Shown: piece after piece, positions 36,621-46,618 of the stretch | How positions within the stretch are numbered: position 1 is the first letter of the stretch | Layout: each line of letters begins with the position of its first letter | Origin: Chryseobacterium cheonjiense | GTDB taxonomy: Bacteria > Bacteroidota > Bacteroidia > Flavobacteriales > Weeksellaceae | Direction of reading: 5' to 3' | Assembly: GCF_012927265.1 (NCBI RefSeq) | Contig: NZ_JABBGF010000001.1 | Span: 1,672,502-1,736,501 of the forward strand | DNA: 64,000 nucleotides | Notes under the pieces: generated by a model | Databases searched by the model: none | Told to the model about the DNA's origin: nothing | What the model saw: only the letters and a program-made list of their open reading frames with translations | Made by a program: the position numbers and the translations under genes

Positions 36621-37343
36621 ATGAAAATTATTCCCGCTATAGACATCATCGACGGAAAATGTGTAAGGCTGTCAAAAGGAGATTATGATACTAAAAAAGT
36701 ATATAATGAAAATCCGCTGGAAGTTGCCAAAGCGTTTGAAGATTTTGGGATAAAATACCTGCATTTGGTAGATCTTGACGGCGCAAAATCAAAACATATC
36801 GTCAACCAAAAAGTTCTGGAAACCATTGCGAAAGAAACTTCCCTGGAAATTGATTTTGGAGGAGGTTTGAAAACTTTGGAAGATATTGAAACTGCTTTTA
36901 ATTCGGGAACAAAACAGATTACCATTGGTAGCATCGCTGTCCAGAATCCTGATTTTTGTTTTAATCTCATTGAAAAATACGGTCCGGATAAAATCATTCT
37001 CGGTGCCGACTGTGAGAACAGAAAGATAAAAACTTCAGGCTGGCTGGAAGAAAGCCAAATTGATGTTGTGGATTTTATACTTCAATATAAAAATAAAGGA
37101 ATTAAAAATGTGATCTGCACAGATATTTCCAAAGACGGAATGCTTCAGGGCGCCTCGGATGAATTATACACCGAAATTATCGATAAAACAAATGTTCAGC
37201 TGATTGCAAGCGGAGGAATTTCCTGCATTGAAGATGTTGAGCAGATGAAAAAAATAGGCTGTTCCGGAACCATTATCGGGAAAGCGATTTATGAGGGAAG
37301 AATCAGTTTGCAGCAACTCCAAAATTTTATTGAAAATGCTTAA
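36621..37343 (+). CDS. hisA: ProFAR isomerase
   Basis: The 240-residue (beta-alpha)8 barrel opens the ribose ring in the fourth step of the pathway. [20 protein letters not shown] begins the barrel with the catalytic Asp8. [19 protein letters not shown] and [16 protein letters not shown], with the second catalytic Asp, follow. [15 protein letters not shown] ends the phosphate site. It overlaps hisF by 8 bases. Confidence 0.95.
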   Translation: MKIIPAIDIIDGKCVRLSKGDYDTKKVYNENPLEVAKAFEDFGIKYLHLVDLDGAKSKHIVNQKVLETIAKETSLEIDFGGGLKTLEDIETAFNSGTKQITIGSIAVQNPDFCFNLIEKYGPDKIILGADCENRKIKTSGWLEESQIDVVDFILQYKNKGIKNVICTDISKDGMLQGASDELYTEIIDKTNVQLIASGGISCIEDVEQMKKIGCSGTIIGKAIYEGRISLQQLQNFIENA

Positions 37344-38088
37344 AAAAAGAATCATTCCTTGTCTGGATATCAAAGACGGAACTACAGTAAAAGGAATCAA
37401 TTTTGAAGGATTGCGAAATGCCGGAGATCCTGTAGAACTTGCCAAAAGATATGAAAAAGAAGGAGCAGACGAATTGATTTTCCTCGATATTACGGCAACC
37501 ATAGAAGAGCGTAAAACTTTTGCAGAACTTGTAAAGAAAATTGCACAGGAACTGAGAATTCCATTTACCGTGGGCGGCGGAATTTCTACCATAGAAGATG
37601 TGAGAAAGCTCCTGGAAGCAGGAGCAGATAAGATTAGTATCAATTCTTCGGCCGTTAAAAATCCAAAGCTGATTTCTGATTTAGCGAGAGAATTTGGAAG
37701 CCAGTGTATCGTAGTTGCCATTGATACTAAATTCATAAACGGTGCAGACTGGGTTCATGTGAAAGGAGGAAGAGAAATTACGGATCTGAAAACACTAGAC
37801 TGGTCAATAAAATCTGAACAGCTTGGAGCCGGAGAAATTCTTCTTACTTCGATGGATGGCGATGGTACCAAAAATGGGTTTGATCTTAGAATTACAAAAT
37901 TAATCTCCGAAAGCATAAATATTCCCGTAATTGCTTCCGGAGGTGCCGGAAAAATGGAAGATTTTGAAGCAGTTTTTAATCAGACAAAAGCAACAGGAGC
38001 TTTGGCGGCCAGTATTTTCCATTTCGGAGAAGTACAGATTCAGGATCTGAAAAATAATTTAAAATATAAAAAAATTGCAGTACGATGA
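37336..38088 (+). CDS. hisF: Imidazole glycerol phosphate synthase, cyclase subunit
   Basis: The 250-residue barrel partner of HisH makes IGP and AICAR. It starts [23 protein letters not shown], where Asp11 is catalytic, with [31 protein letters not shown] and [31 protein letters not shown] carries the second catalytic Asp, and [13 protein letters not shown] follows. The frame is open 15 codons further upstream inside hisA, but the ATG at 37336 gives the family N-terminus. AICAR from this step feeds purine synthesis. Confidence 0.96.
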   Translation: MLKKRIIPCLDIKDGTTVKGINFEGLRNAGDPVELAKRYEKEGADELIFLDITATIEERKTFAELVKKIAQELRIPFTVGGGISTIEDVRKLLEAGADKISINSSAVKNPKLISDLAREFGSQCIVVAIDTKFINGADWVHVKGGREITDLKTLDWSIKSEQLGAGEILLTSMDGDGTKNGFDLRITKLISESINIPVIASGGAGKMEDFEAVFNQTKATGALAASIFHFGEVQIQDLKNNLKYKKIAVR

Positions 38089-38675
38089 ATATTGATTTCA
38101 ATAAAAATAAAGACGGCCTTGTGCCTGTAATCATTCAGGACGACAGAACCTTGCAGGTTTTAATGTTGGGTTACATGAACGAAGAAGCTTTTGAAAAAAC
38201 TAAAAATGAAGGAATTGTAACTTTTTTCAGCCGTTCCAAAAACCGACTCTGGACAAAAGGCGAGGAGTCCGGAAATTTTTTAAAGGTTAAAAATATTGCA
38301 GTTGACTGCGATCAGGATACGATTTTAGTTAAAGCAATTCCGACAAATGTTGTTTGTCATACCGGAAGTTTCAGTTGTTTTGGAGATAAAGATTCTAAAG
38401 GTTTTCTGTATGAACTGGAAGAGAAGATAGCTCAAAGAATTGACGAAAAAACCGAAGGTTCTTACACCTATTCACTGTTTCAGAGAGGCATCAATAAAAT
38501 GGCTCAAAAAGTAGGAGAGGAAGCGGTAGAACTCGTGATTGAAGCAAAAGATAATAAGGATGATCTGTTTAAAAATGAGGCGGCAGATTTACTGTACCAT
38601 TTTTTAATTTTACTGAAAGCTAAAAATTTTACGTTGGAAAACATCGAAGAAATTTTAAAGAAACGGAATCAGTAA
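38085..38675 (+). CDS. hisI: Phosphoribosyl-AMP cyclohydrolase / phosphoribosyl-ATP pyrophosphatase
   Basis: The 196-residue fusion covers steps two and three of the pathway. Residues 1-105 are HisI ([69 protein letters not shown] with its metal Cys residues). Residues 110-196 are the MazG-like HisE ([42 protein letters not shown]). It overlaps hisF by 4 bases and closes a complete eight-gene operon, followed by a terminator. Confidence 0.95.
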   Translation: MNIDFNKNKDGLVPVIIQDDRTLQVLMLGYMNEEAFEKTKNEGIVTFFSRSKNRLWTKGEESGNFLKVKNIAVDCDQDTILVKAIPTNVVCHTGSFSCFGDKDSKGFLYELEEKIAQRIDEKTEGSYTYSLFQRGINKMAQKVGEEAVELVIEAKDNKDDLFKNEAADLLYHFLILLKAKNFTLENIEEILKKRNQ

Positions 38676-38707
38676 AAACACATGAAACCAGAATATAAAT
38701 TATAATA

Positions 38708-38737
38708 AAAATCCTGAGCAGTAACTCAGGATTTTAT
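38708..38737. terminator. Bidirectional terminator at the end of the his operon
   Basis: AAAATCCTGAG (38708-38718) and CTCAGGATTTT (38725-38735) form an 11-bp stem between two converging genes. Confidence 0.85.
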
Positions 38738-38753
38738 TGTGTATTTACAGGAA

Positions 38754-39926
38754 TTATTTTCCGATAATTATTTTTCTGACCGCTTTGCTGTCTTTGGTTG
38801 TTATGGTCGCTAAATAGGCTCCGTTTGCCAATCCTGAAACATTTATTTTTGTTTCATTTTCCTTAGTTATTATCAGTCTGCCGTTCATATCCGTAATTTC
38901 AAGATTAAAATTTTTGATATCTTTTGCAAGCTCAATGTTCAGGATGTCTTTTGCAGGATTCGGGTACACTTTTACCGTTTCGAGCTTATTTAAAGCTTGT
39001 TCTTCAGTAGCCAGCAAACTTGTGGAAGCCGTTGCAAAATGCTGTAATGCTCCCACAGCCGCTTTCCCCACATTAAAAACATATACAGGGTCTACATTTG
39101 CAAAAGTATCATTTACCGTATGTTCGTTATAGCTCCTTTCATTTTCATAAAACCCGGTAATAATGTCTCCTTTACCTTCAAAAGGCATATAATCCGAAGC
39201 GTATGCATTAGACATTACAGTTTGTAGAGGAGAATATAATGTAGTACAGTTGGCCAGTTGTTGGGTAAAAGCCAGTGACTGGGCATTATTTCCGGTTTGT
39301 CCGGACTGGTCGCTTTCGCATTTAATCGCGTTGTTGTTATTGCCGATTTCACCACCAACCTGGTCGATATTAAATACCACTCTTATATTCAGCTGTCTTA
39401 CATTATTTTGAAAAACAACATTATTCACATAATGTGTACTTCCTACCAAACCTTGTTCTTCACCTGAGAAATGGATAAATTTAATCGAATAGTCCGTAGG
39501 AATATCCTTTAAAATCCTCGCCGCTTCCAGGATAATGGAAGTTCCGCTTCCGTTATCGCTTACTCCTGTTCCGGTGATGGTATCATAATGTCCACAGATG
39601 ATGACGTAAATATTAGGATAAAGTGTTCCTGTTTTTGTGATCACCAAATTCTTTGAGCCTGTACTATTGTAAGTGAAAGAGTCTTCTGTAATCTGACTTG
39701 CAGTGTATCCATATGACTGGTATTTTGCTTTAAGCCAGTTTAGGGCATTGGTATTGGCGGTCGAGCCGGTAGTTTTTACACCGAGATTTTCAAATTCCTG
39801 AAGAATTGTGGTAATATTGGTCTGGGAAACCTGGTCTGCCCTGTTTTTATAAGCCTGGATAAGACTTTGAGCCTGGAGGTTATAAGAAACCAAAGAAATA
39901 AGCAGAAAAGTAGTTAGTTTTTTCAC
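38754..39926 (-). CDS. Secreted M28 aminopeptidase with type IX sorting domain
   Basis: This 390-residue zinc peptidase has a signal peptide (KKLTTFLLISLVSYNLQAQ), an N-terminal segment, and an M28 domain. Its metal ligands appear in IICGHYDTI, GVSDNGSGTSIILEAARIL and IHFSGEEQGLVGS. The last 75 residues form a type A sorting domain: VKVYPNPAKDILNIELAKDI, then DMNGRLI and GAYLATITTKDSKAVRKIIIGK. It should be secreted by the type IX system. The start is GTG at 39924-39926: the only other candidate, a TTG at 39962, overlaps a TAnnTTTG box. PorQ of the same system lies at the left of the window. Confidence 0.9.
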   Translation of the reverse strand: MKKLTTFLLISLVSYNLQAQSLIQAYKNRADQVSQTNITTILQEFENLGVKTTGSTANTNALNWLKAKYQSYGYTASQITEDSFTYNSTGSKNLVITKTGTLYPNIYVIICGHYDTITGTGVSDNGSGTSIILEAARILKDIPTDYSIKFIHFSGEEQGLVGSTHYVNNVVFQNNVRQLNIRVVFNIDQVGGEIGNNNNAIKCESDQSGQTGNNAQSLAFTQQLANCTTLYSPLQTVMSNAYASDYMPFEGKGDIITGFYENERSYNEHTVNDTFANVDPVYVFNVGKAAVGALQHFATASTSLLATEEQALNKLETVKVYPNPAKDILNIELAKDIKNFNLEITDMNGRLIITKENETKINVSGLANGAYLATITTKDSKAVRKIIIGK

Positions 39927-39959
39927 CCTTAGATAAATTTTTACATATTTAATAATTAG

Positions 39960-39967
39960 CAAATGTA
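39960..39967 (-). promoter_or_regulatory. Bacteroidota -7 box of the M28 peptidase gene
   Basis: On the minus strand the bases read TACATTTG, matching TAnnTTTG, 33 bases before the GTG start. Confidence 0.5.
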
Positions 39968-39975
39968 TATAATAA

Positions 39976-40008
39976 AAAAATCCCAGGCAAAAAAACCCGG
40001 GATTTATA
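39976..40008 (-). terminator. Terminator of rplT
   Basis: AAATCCC and GGGATTT form the base of a hairpin around a T-rich loop (minus strand), with a T-run after it. One internal mismatch reduces stem strength. Confidence 0.7.
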
Positions 40009-40028
40009 TTGATAACAAAAATTTTACA

Positions 40029-40373
40029 TTATTTTACTTGATCTACAACTGCTTTGAAAGCTTCAGGGTGATTCATTGCTAAATCTGCTAAAACTTTTCT
40101 GTTAAGCTCAATGTTGTTCTTTTTAAGAGCTCCCATAAATTGAGAGTAAGACATTCCGTGCTCTCTGGCTCCCGCGTTGATACGAGTGATCCAAAGTGCT
40201 CTGAAGTTTCTTTTCTTCTCTTTTCTACCACGGTAAGCATATTGCATTGCTTTTTCTACCGCGTTTTTAGCTACAGTCCAAACGTTCTTTCTTCTTCCGA
40301 AAAAACCTTTAGCTTGCTTAAAAATTTTCTTTCTTCTAGCTCTGGAAGCTACCGAATTTACTGATCTTGGCAT
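40029..40373 (-). CDS. rplT: Ribosomal protein bL20
   Basis: The 114-residue protein binds 23S rRNA early in 50S assembly. It has the bL20 features: [50 protein letters not shown] in three parts, then [49 protein letters not shown]. It lies after rpmI on the same strand; in E. coli the L20 protein represses this operon, but no such site was checked here. Confidence 0.97.
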   Translation of the reverse strand: MPRSVNSVASRARRKKIFKQAKGFFGRRKNVWTVAKNAVEKAMQYAYRGRKEKKRNFRALWITRINAGAREHGMSYSQFMGALKKNNIELNRKVLADLAMNHPEAFKAVVDQVK

Positions 40374-40494
40374 AATTTAAATTGTTTTTTTGAAATGTGC
40401 GGTAATTGTTTCATTACTCTTAGGTGCTCCATTTCAGGGTTAAAATGTTGAATTTGTTTTGAATTCTTATAAACCGGATATAGATTTATAAAAA

Positions 40495-40692
40495 CTACTT
40501 AATTGCTAATTGACGTTGAACGCTTTTCTCATCCACTTTAGCTACGTAAGAAGTAGTAGTAAGATTTCTCTTCTGCTTTGTTTCTTTCTTAGTTAAGATG
40601 TGGCTTTTGTAAGCGTTTTTTCTTTTGATCTTACCAGATCCGGTAAGAGCAAAACGTTTCTTAGCACCTGATTTCGTTTTTAATTTTGGCAT
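40495..40692 (-). CDS. rpmI: Ribosomal protein bL35
   Basis: The 65-residue basic protein starts [21 protein letters not shown], the L35 signature, followed by [22 protein letters not shown]. It is the neighbour of rplT, as usual. Upstream, where infC would be expected, lies a membrane protein gene, so the pair probably uses its own promoter near 40770. Confidence 0.97.
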   Translation of the reverse strand: MPKLKTKSGAKKRFALTGSGKIKRKNAYKSHILTKKETKQKRNLTTTSYVAKVDEKSVQRQLAIK

Positions 40693-40763
40693 TGTTCTGC
40701 TTTTTATTGTTTTGTTATCAATATCTGTTTTGGTTTCCCGGCAATTCCGGAAATAATAGTGTG

Positions 40764-40771
40764 CAAAATTA
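40764..40771 (-). promoter_or_regulatory. Bacteroidota -7 box of rpmI-rplT
   Basis: On the minus strand the bases read TAATTTTG, matching TAnnTTTG, about 70 bases before the rpmI ATG and just before the stop of the upstream gene. A candidate -33 TTG lies 25 bases upstream. Confidence 0.5.
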
Positions 40772-40781
40772 CAAAAAATTA

Positions 40782-42551
40782 TTAATATTTCCTTTGCAAT
40801 TCCAGACTTTCTAAAAATATTTCCTGTTCAGGGACAACAATAAGAGTCATCGTGTTTTTTTCGTAACTGATGGCAGATTCCAAGGAAAACAATCTGGATG
40901 AAGATTTGCTCAATGTCCACTTTTCAGCATTTGAATTTCTTAGGGAAAGTGTATACTTTTTTCCTTTATGAAAATGTTTCAGAAGCTTTTTGTTTTTAAA
41001 AACACTTTCATCACCTGAAGCAGTATTCATAAAGTACGCTGGGATCACCATCGCATTTGCTTTTTTTATAATACCGGTACTTTTCCCATATTTATTAAAA
41101 TACAAAATATGCTCGTCATTAATTTGCCTGGTAAAGACTTCCACATAATCATTAATAAATATACGATTCACTTTCATCTGATCACCAACATTAAATCTGG
41201 GAATAGCTCCCATATGATAAATAATGATATCCGGATTTCTTTTCAGAACATAGCTCGCATCGCCCAGTTCGTGAGCCAGCATCCCTGTTCCGAAATTTTT
41301 AGGAGGATGGCGCGGTGTGTAGTAATCGTTTAATCCAAGCATATCAACGGTAGGAAGCTCAGAGGCATAAGGAATACAACCGGCAGCGGTAACCGCAATT
41401 AAAGTATTTTCAGGAAAAGTTTTTTTCAAAGTATTCCCAAGTGTCATTCCACGGAATTCCCAGCGTTCTTCAATGGCATAATGATTATCAGCAACCAGCA
41501 GCTGAAGAAATGGATTAATCAACAGTATAGCAATAAATCCAACTTTAAAGCTTTTCGATGTAAAGCTGAACTGCATTTCATTCAATCCTGAAATAATGGC
41601 AAAAACCAATAAAATCAACACTACATAATAATGACGAAAGGCCGGGAAAATATCACCGCCAACCAGAACGACATACGCCGTCCAGGCTACCATATTCAAC
41701 AATAAATAAAACCCAAAGAGATTCCTCTTTTTATACATGAGATAAAACAGAAAGTACAGTCCAAGGGAAGACAGTAATACAGTTCCGAAGAAAGCTTTAA
41801 AAATGTAAAATCCACCTCGTAAAACATGATGTAACGTGACTTTTACCTTAACCAATGCCGTATTAGGAACCCATTCGCCATAGAAATCATATCTGAAAAG
41901 AAGCTGGCCCAATAGAAATAAAGCCGGTACAATTCCTGCGAAAACAAAAACTCGGATAAGATCTTTCCTGCTTTTTCTGAAAATAAAAACTAAAAATATT
42001 GTTGTTAAAATAGTGAACAGAAAACCATCCGGTCTTGTAATTGCCAAAAGTCCAAGCCATAACGACAGAAAATAGATGCGCCCTTTATTTTTATCGTTAA
42101 TAATTTTTGAAACTTCAGTTAAAGTGAGTGTGAGCAGAAAAATGTATAAAGGCTGTTCCAGTCCGCCAATGGCCCATACTGTAAAGCATGGGGTTGTAGC
42201 CAGTAGGAATACGGTCAGAAAAACGTATTCTTTTTTAATATTTTTTTTCTTAAAATAAGAACATATTACAGCAAGTGTACCAACGGAACATACGATTCCC
42301 AGTATTCTGGCAGCCAGAATAAGATTCATTCCCAACTTTCCCAGCAAAGAAATCATCAGAATCCACAGCAGGTTGGAATAGCCTTCTACAGGATGTCCAT
42401 CGTTCCAGGTAAGTCCTTTACCCTCAATGAAACGCTGCGCATACCGAAGCGAAATTAAACTGTCATCAGAGAGAAAAGGGTAGTAGTAATAACAGCCCAG
42501 CGCAAAAACAATCAGGATGAATAAAAAAAAGGAGTAATATCCGACTTTCAT
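40782..42551 (-). CDS. GT-C-type membrane glycosyltransferase-like protein
   Basis: The 589-residue protein has an N-terminal helix and the early loop [21 protein letters not shown] followed by [17 protein letters not shown]. In GT-C enzymes of the ArnT/PMT and AftB type, the Asp pair and the NxGxxVEGYSN-like loop are at the lipid-phosphosugar site. About ten further helices follow (to residue 350), and then a periplasmic C-terminal domain with [11 protein letters not shown] and [12 protein letters not shown]. It probably transfers a sugar from a lipid carrier in the periplasm; the acceptor is unknown. It interrupts the usual infC-rpmI-rplT order, lying after an infC terminator. It may be inserted. 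Confidence 0.75.
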   Translation of the reverse strand: MKVGYYSFFLFILIVFALGCYYYYPFLSDDSLISLRYAQRFIEGKGLTWNDGHPVEGYSNLLWILMISLLGKLGMNLILAARILGIVCSVGTLAVICSYFKKKNIKKEYVFLTVFLLATTPCFTVWAIGGLEQPLYIFLLTLTLTEVSKIINDKNKGRIYFLSLWLGLLAITRPDGFLFTILTTIFLVFIFRKSRKDLIRVFVFAGIVPALFLLGQLLFRYDFYGEWVPNTALVKVKVTLHHVLRGGFYIFKAFFGTVLLSSLGLYFLFYLMYKKRNLFGFYLLLNMVAWTAYVVLVGGDIFPAFRHYYVVLILLVFAIISGLNEMQFSFTSKSFKVGFIAILLINPFLQLLVADNHYAIEERWEFRGMTLGNTLKKTFPENTLIAVTAAGCIPYASELPTVDMLGLNDYYTPRHPPKNFGTGMLAHELGDASYVLKRNPDIIIYHMGAIPRFNVGDQMKVNRIFINDYVEVFTRQINDEHILYFNKYGKSTGIIKKANAMVIPAYFMNTASGDESVFKNKKLLKHFHKGKKYTLSLRNSNAEKWTLSKSSSRLFSLESAISYEKNTMTLIVVPEQEIFLESLELQRKY

Positions 42552-42651
42552 GGAATAGAATTAAATAAATTTCTTGATCTCTTTAAGAATAAATGCAAAA
42601 TAACGAAAAATAAGAAAAAGAATAAGGGGAAAGCATTTAAAACTCAATAAC

Positions 42652-42680
42652 AAAACCGCTCCATAAATGAAGCGGTTTTA
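42652..42680 (-). terminator. Terminator of infC
   Basis: AAAACCGCT (42652-42660) and AGCGGTTTT (42671-42679) form a 9-bp stem; on the minus strand it is followed by a weak T-rich tail (TTTTGTTATT). Confidence 0.65.
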
Positions 42681-42721
42681 TAGTTGATATGTTTTGCGGA
42701 TCAGATGATCCCTGCTATCGA

Positions 42722-43282
42722 TTATTTAGCCGGTTTTTTAGGACTCATCATCATAATCATTCTTTTTCCTTCAAGTTTAGGCAGCTGATCTACTTTTCCA
42801 ACGTGCTCCAGTTCCTGGGCAAGTTTTAAAAGCAGGATTTCTCCCTGGTCCTTAAAGATAATGGAACGTCCTTTAAAAAATACGTAGGTTTTTAACTTTG
42901 AACCTTCTTCAAGGAATTTTTCAGCATGCTTCTTCTTAAACTCGTAGTCGTGTTCGTCGGTCTGAGGTCCGAAACGAATTTCTTTCACTACCACTTTCAC
43001 CTGCTTGGCTTTAAGTTCCTTCTGTTTTTTCTTTTGCTCGTATAAGAACTTTTTATAGTCCAAAACTCTAGCAATAAACGGTTCAGCCTTATCAGAAATT
43101 ACGACAAGATCAAGATCCTGCTCTTGAGCAATCTGTCTTGCTTTTTCTGTAGGATATACTCCCGGCTCTACGTTATCGCCCACTAAACGAAGCTCTCTCA
43201 CACGAATTTTATCGTTGATCAAGTGAGCGTCCTCCTGTACCGGACGTCTCTGTGGGCCCCTGTTGTTAAATCTTTGTGCTAT
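42722..43282 (-). CDS. infC: Translation initiation factor IF-3, probably AUA start
   Basis: IF-3 binds the 30S subunit and checks initiator pairing. The 186-residue frame has [25 protein letters not shown] and the C-terminal [35 protein letters not shown] with its rRNA-binding patches. A TTG at 43222 would begin directly at INDKIR, but the family has a tail before this (E. coli has about 14 residues). The in-frame sequence upstream encodes [20 protein letters not shown], which fits that tail. The only plausible start there is ATA at 43280-43282, since an in-frame stop lies four codons before it. E. coli infC uses AUU. So an AUA start is proposed; the identity of the gene is certain. Confidence 0.9.
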   Translation of the reverse strand: MAQRFNNRGPQRRPVQEDAHLINDKIRVRELRLVGDNVEPGVYPTEKARQIAQEQDLDLVVISDKAEPFIARVLDYKKFLYEQKKKQKELKAKQVKVVVKEIRFGPQTDEHDYEFKKKHAEKFLEEGSKLKTYVFFKGRSIIFKDQGEILLLKLAQELEHVGKVDQLPKLEGKRMIMMMSPKKPAK

Positions 43283-43371
43283 TGTATTATAATTTTATTG
43301 GTTAATTCTATTTATTTGTATTAAAGAATTTAAATTAAACAGTATTTAATTCTCATCTTTAACAGATCGGT

Positions 43372-45291
43372 CTATATTGCAGATTCTTTCTTAAAGTAAG
43401 AAACGAAGTCTTCCATGTTCATTACTCCCAAATCACCTTCACCACGTCTTCTTACAGAAATTGTGCCATCTTTCTCTTCATTTTCCCCTACTACAAGCAT
43501 GAATGGGATTTTATTTAATTCCGCATCACGGATCTTTTTCCCTGTTTTTTCGTTTCTGTTGTCAATCTGACCGCTAATATCGTGATTTTCTAAAAATTCT
43601 GAAACTTTTTTAGCATAATCTGCATATTTTTCACTGATCGGAAGGATAATAAACTGATCCGGGCTCAGCCAAAGCGGAAAATCTCCTGCAGTATTCTCAA
43701 GCAAAATGGCTATAAAACGTTCCATAGAACCAAAAGGCGCTCTGTGGATCATTACCGGTCTGTGCTTCTCGTTATCATTTCCGATGTAGTGAAGATCAAA
43801 TCGTTCCGGCAAGTTATAGTCAACCTGAATCGTTCCAAGCTGCCACTTTCTTCCTAAAGCATCCTTAACCATGAAATCCAGTTTCGGTCCGTAGAAAGCT
43901 GCTTCACCGTATTCAACAACAGTTTTCAGACCTTTGTTTTTTGCTGCGGTGATGATAGCGTTTTCTGCTTTTTCCCAGTTCTCATCAGAACCGATATATT
44001 TTTCTCTGTTATCAGGATCTCTCAATGAAACCTGAGTCACAAAATCTTCAAAACCTAATGATCTGAAAACGTATAATACCAGATCAATAACTTTTTCAAA
44101 TTCTCCCAACAACTGATCCGGAGTACAGAAAAGGTGAGCGTCATCCTGAGTAAATCCGCGAACCCTTGTCAAGCCGTGAAGTTCTCCTGATTGCTCATAT
44201 CGGTAAACCGTACCGAATTCTGCATATCTTTTCGGCAAATCTCTGTAGCTCCATTGTGAAGTTTTGTAAATTTCACAGTGGTGCGGACAGTTCATCGGCT
44301 TCAGCATGAATTCTTCACCTTCATTTGGCGTTTTAATCGGCTGGAAGCTATCGGCTCCATATTTATCCCAGTGTCCGGAAGTTACATATAACTCTTTGGC
44401 ACCAATATGTGGTGACATTACGAATTCGTATCCGCCTTTTTTCTGAGCTGCAGAAAGGAAATTTTCCAGTTTTCTTCTCAAAGCAGTACCTTTTGGCAGC
44501 CAAAGCGGCAACCCTGCACCAACTTTTTCAGAGAAAGCAAAAATCCCCAGTTCTTTACCTAATTTTCTATGATCTCTTCTTTTAGCTTCTTCTAATCTTT
44601 CAAGATATTCTGTTAATTCTTTCTGTTTTGGAAAAGAAATACCATACACTCTTGTCAGCTGAGGATTTTTCTCATTTCCTCTCCAGTAAGCTCCGGCAGC
44701 ATTTAAAATCTTTACCGCTTTTACAATACTTGTATTTGGGATATGTCCTCCACGGCATAAATCTGTGAAATCATCGTGGGTTACAAAAGTGATTTCACCA
44801 TCGTTAAGATTAGAAATCAGTTCTACCTTATAAGGATTATCTGCATATACTTTTAATGCTTCTTCTTTAGAAACAGGGTATAAAGAAAACGTTGAGCCTT
44901 TTTTAGCATTTTCCAATACTTTCTTCTCAATTTTCTCGAAGTCTTTTTCAGATAAGCTTTCGTCCCCGAAATCTACATCGTAATAGAATCCGCTTTCGAT
45001 GGCAGGACCGATGGTTAACTTAGCATTGGGATAAAATTCAAGGATCGCCTGCGCCAGAAGGTGGGCAGAAGAATGCCAGAACGCTTTCTTTCCAAGATCA
45101 TCATTCCAGGTAAGCAGCTGTATCGTAGAATCCGTGGTGATAGGCGTGGTCGTCTCTACTTGTTTATCATTAACAATTGCGGAAATGGTGTTTCTAGCCA
45201 ATCCCTCGCTTATAGATTTTGCCACATCTAGCGGAGTAACTCCCGCCTCGAATTCTTTGACACTACTGTCTGGAAGTGTAATTTTTATCAT
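43372..45291 (-). CDS. thrS: Threonyl-tRNA synthetase
   Basis: The 639-residue class II synthetase charges tRNA-Thr. It has the N-terminal TGS domain (residues 1-60), then the editing domain with [11 protein letters not shown] and [10 protein letters not shown], the zinc Cys/His set of the editing site. The catalytic core has [25 protein letters not shown] and motif 3 [17 protein letters not shown]. The C-terminal anticodon-binding domain closes with [20 protein letters not shown]. infC follows 89 bases downstream on the same strand. Confidence 0.96.
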   Translation of the reverse strand: MIKITLPDSSVKEFEAGVTPLDVAKSISEGLARNTISAIVNDKQVETTTPITTDSTIQLLTWNDDLGKKAFWHSSAHLLAQAILEFYPNAKLTIGPAIESGFYYDVDFGDESLSEKDFEKIEKKVLENAKKGSTFSLYPVSKEEALKVYADNPYKVELISNLNDGEITFVTHDDFTDLCRGGHIPNTSIVKAVKILNAAGAYWRGNEKNPQLTRVYGISFPKQKELTEYLERLEEAKRRDHRKLGKELGIFAFSEKVGAGLPLWLPKGTALRRKLENFLSAAQKKGGYEFVMSPHIGAKELYVTSGHWDKYGADSFQPIKTPNEGEEFMLKPMNCPHHCEIYKTSQWSYRDLPKRYAEFGTVYRYEQSGELHGLTRVRGFTQDDAHLFCTPDQLLGEFEKVIDLVLYVFRSLGFEDFVTQVSLRDPDNREKYIGSDENWEKAENAIITAAKNKGLKTVVEYGEAAFYGPKLDFMVKDALGRKWQLGTIQVDYNLPERFDLHYIGNDNEKHRPVMIHRAPFGSMERFIAILLENTAGDFPLWLSPDQFIILPISEKYADYAKKVSEFLENHDISGQIDNRNEKTGKKIRDAELNKIPFMLVVGENEEKDGTISVRRRGEGDLGVMNMEDFVSYFKKESAI

Positions 45292-45315
45292 TGTTTACTA
45301 AGAAATTTTAAGATG

Positions 45316-45323
45316 CAAAAATA
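45316..45323 (-). promoter_or_regulatory. Bacteroidota -7 box of thrS
   Basis: On the minus strand the bases read TATTTTTG, matching TAnnTTTG, 24 bases before the ATG of thrS. Confidence 0.5.
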
Positions 45324-45384
45324 CGGAATTTTTAGTTAATATGCTATATTCGCAGATATTTAGACCAATAATTAATACTAAATC

Positions 45385-46566
45385 ATGAAAAAAATATTTC
45401 TGGCTTTTGCATTTATATTTTTTATACAAGCATTTTCTCAAAAAAACATGAGGAAATTTTCAGTAGACTTTAACAGAAATATAGAGACTTATTTTCTTGC
45501 GGAAATCCTTTCTGCTGAACACCGAAGGAACAATAAGGACTTTGAGCTGTATAAAATTAAAGAATGTTCAGTATATCAGCCTATTGTTAAGAAATCAATA
45601 GAGAAATTCGTGCATCTGAAAGACTCAAAAATAGCATTTGCAACAGCAGAACTCAACGATGTACTTTTAGAAAAATACGGCCTGGGAAATGATGCTCTGA
45701 TGAAATCCTTACTGTATCATGAAGAGTTCTCGTCAAACGGCTGGGTCAATGAATATAAGTTTGAATTTTCCCGTTTGACGCGTGAACAAAATAATGAAGT
45801 AACAATTTTAATTAAAAATTATCTTTCTGAACTTTCAAAATTTTATGCTCAGGAAAAAATCGGCCTTTTTTTTAATGAAAATAAAAGTTTCTACCAGGCT
45901 GCTGCGAAAGAATATATGAAGCAAATTCCTTCAGGTTTTACTGATGCTATGGAACAGTTTTACGGCGAAAAATTTAATTCTTACACGATCCTTATTTCAC
46001 CAATAATGATGTGGCCGATTTCTGATAATGAAGGAAGAGGAATAGGATCTGATGTCACTTTGAAATCAGGTTTAAAAAATATTTACGAAATTGCGAGTCC
46101 GTTTGTGAAAGTTGAAAAAGCAGGCCAATTTGGCTATGATAACCAGTTCCAGGCAAGGTTTTTAAGCATTCATGAATTCGGGCATTCTTTTGTGAATAAG
46201 GAAGTTTACAAACATCCTGAAAAACTTCAGAAATTTAAAGATCTATTTGAAAAATCCGAACTAAAACAGGCTATGATTAAAACAGGCGGCTATGGAGATT
46301 ATCAAACCTGTGTAGCGGAGCATCTTGTAAGACTTGGCGAAATTGAGACCGCAAAAATTCAGAAAGATTTTGAAAGAGCAAAAAAGCTTGAAGATTATCA
46401 TCTGAAAAATAATTTTATATTCTTACCTCAATTGCAGGATAAAATAAAAGATTATCACTCAAACAGAAACAAATATAAAACTTTTGGAGACTTTGTTCCT
46501 GAACTTCTGAATGTTTTTGAAGACAGCAGTGTTGAATTTATTAATTCGAAATTGAAGAATCAATAA
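45385..46566 (+). CDS. DUF4932-like putative zinc metalloprotease, exported
   Basis: The 393-residue product has a signal peptide (MKKIFLAFAFIFFIQAFSQ), so it is exported. A gluzincin-like HEFGHSFVNKEVY is present (His263, Glu264, His267), with a plausible third ligand downstream in YGDYQTCVAEHLVR (Glu in a Cys-Val-Ala-Glu-His stretch). A DUF4932-like assignment is from memory of this arrangement. The upstream region (50-240) is all-helical and rich in charged residues. It is alone on the plus strand, divergent from thrS, and may act on cell-surface peptides. Confidence 0.72.
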   Translation: MKKIFLAFAFIFFIQAFSQKNMRKFSVDFNRNIETYFLAEILSAEHRRNNKDFELYKIKECSVYQPIVKKSIEKFVHLKDSKIAFATAELNDVLLEKYGLGNDALMKSLLYHEEFSSNGWVNEYKFEFSRLTREQNNEVTILIKNYLSELSKFYAQEKIGLFFNENKSFYQAAAKEYMKQIPSGFTDAMEQFYGEKFNSYTILISPIMMWPISDNEGRGIGSDVTLKSGLKNIYEIASPFVKVEKAGQFGYDNQFQARFLSIHEFGHSFVNKEVYKHPEKLQKFKDLFEKSELKQAMIKTGGYGDYQTCVAEHLVRLGEIETAKIQKDFERAKKLEDYHLKNNFIFLPQLQDKIKDYHSNRNKYKTFGDFVPELLNVFEDSSVEFINSKLKNQ

Positions 46567-46618
46567 GTCATTTATTTCAGGTTCATATTATTTCAGGGAA
46601 TATAGTGAGGATATAAAA

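Noticed and set aside
43283..43371. Possible L20 or IF-3 leader control site or independent infC promoter
   Set aside because: No TAnnTTTG box and no clear fold was found in these 89 bases, so co-transcription with thrS is the simplest reading.
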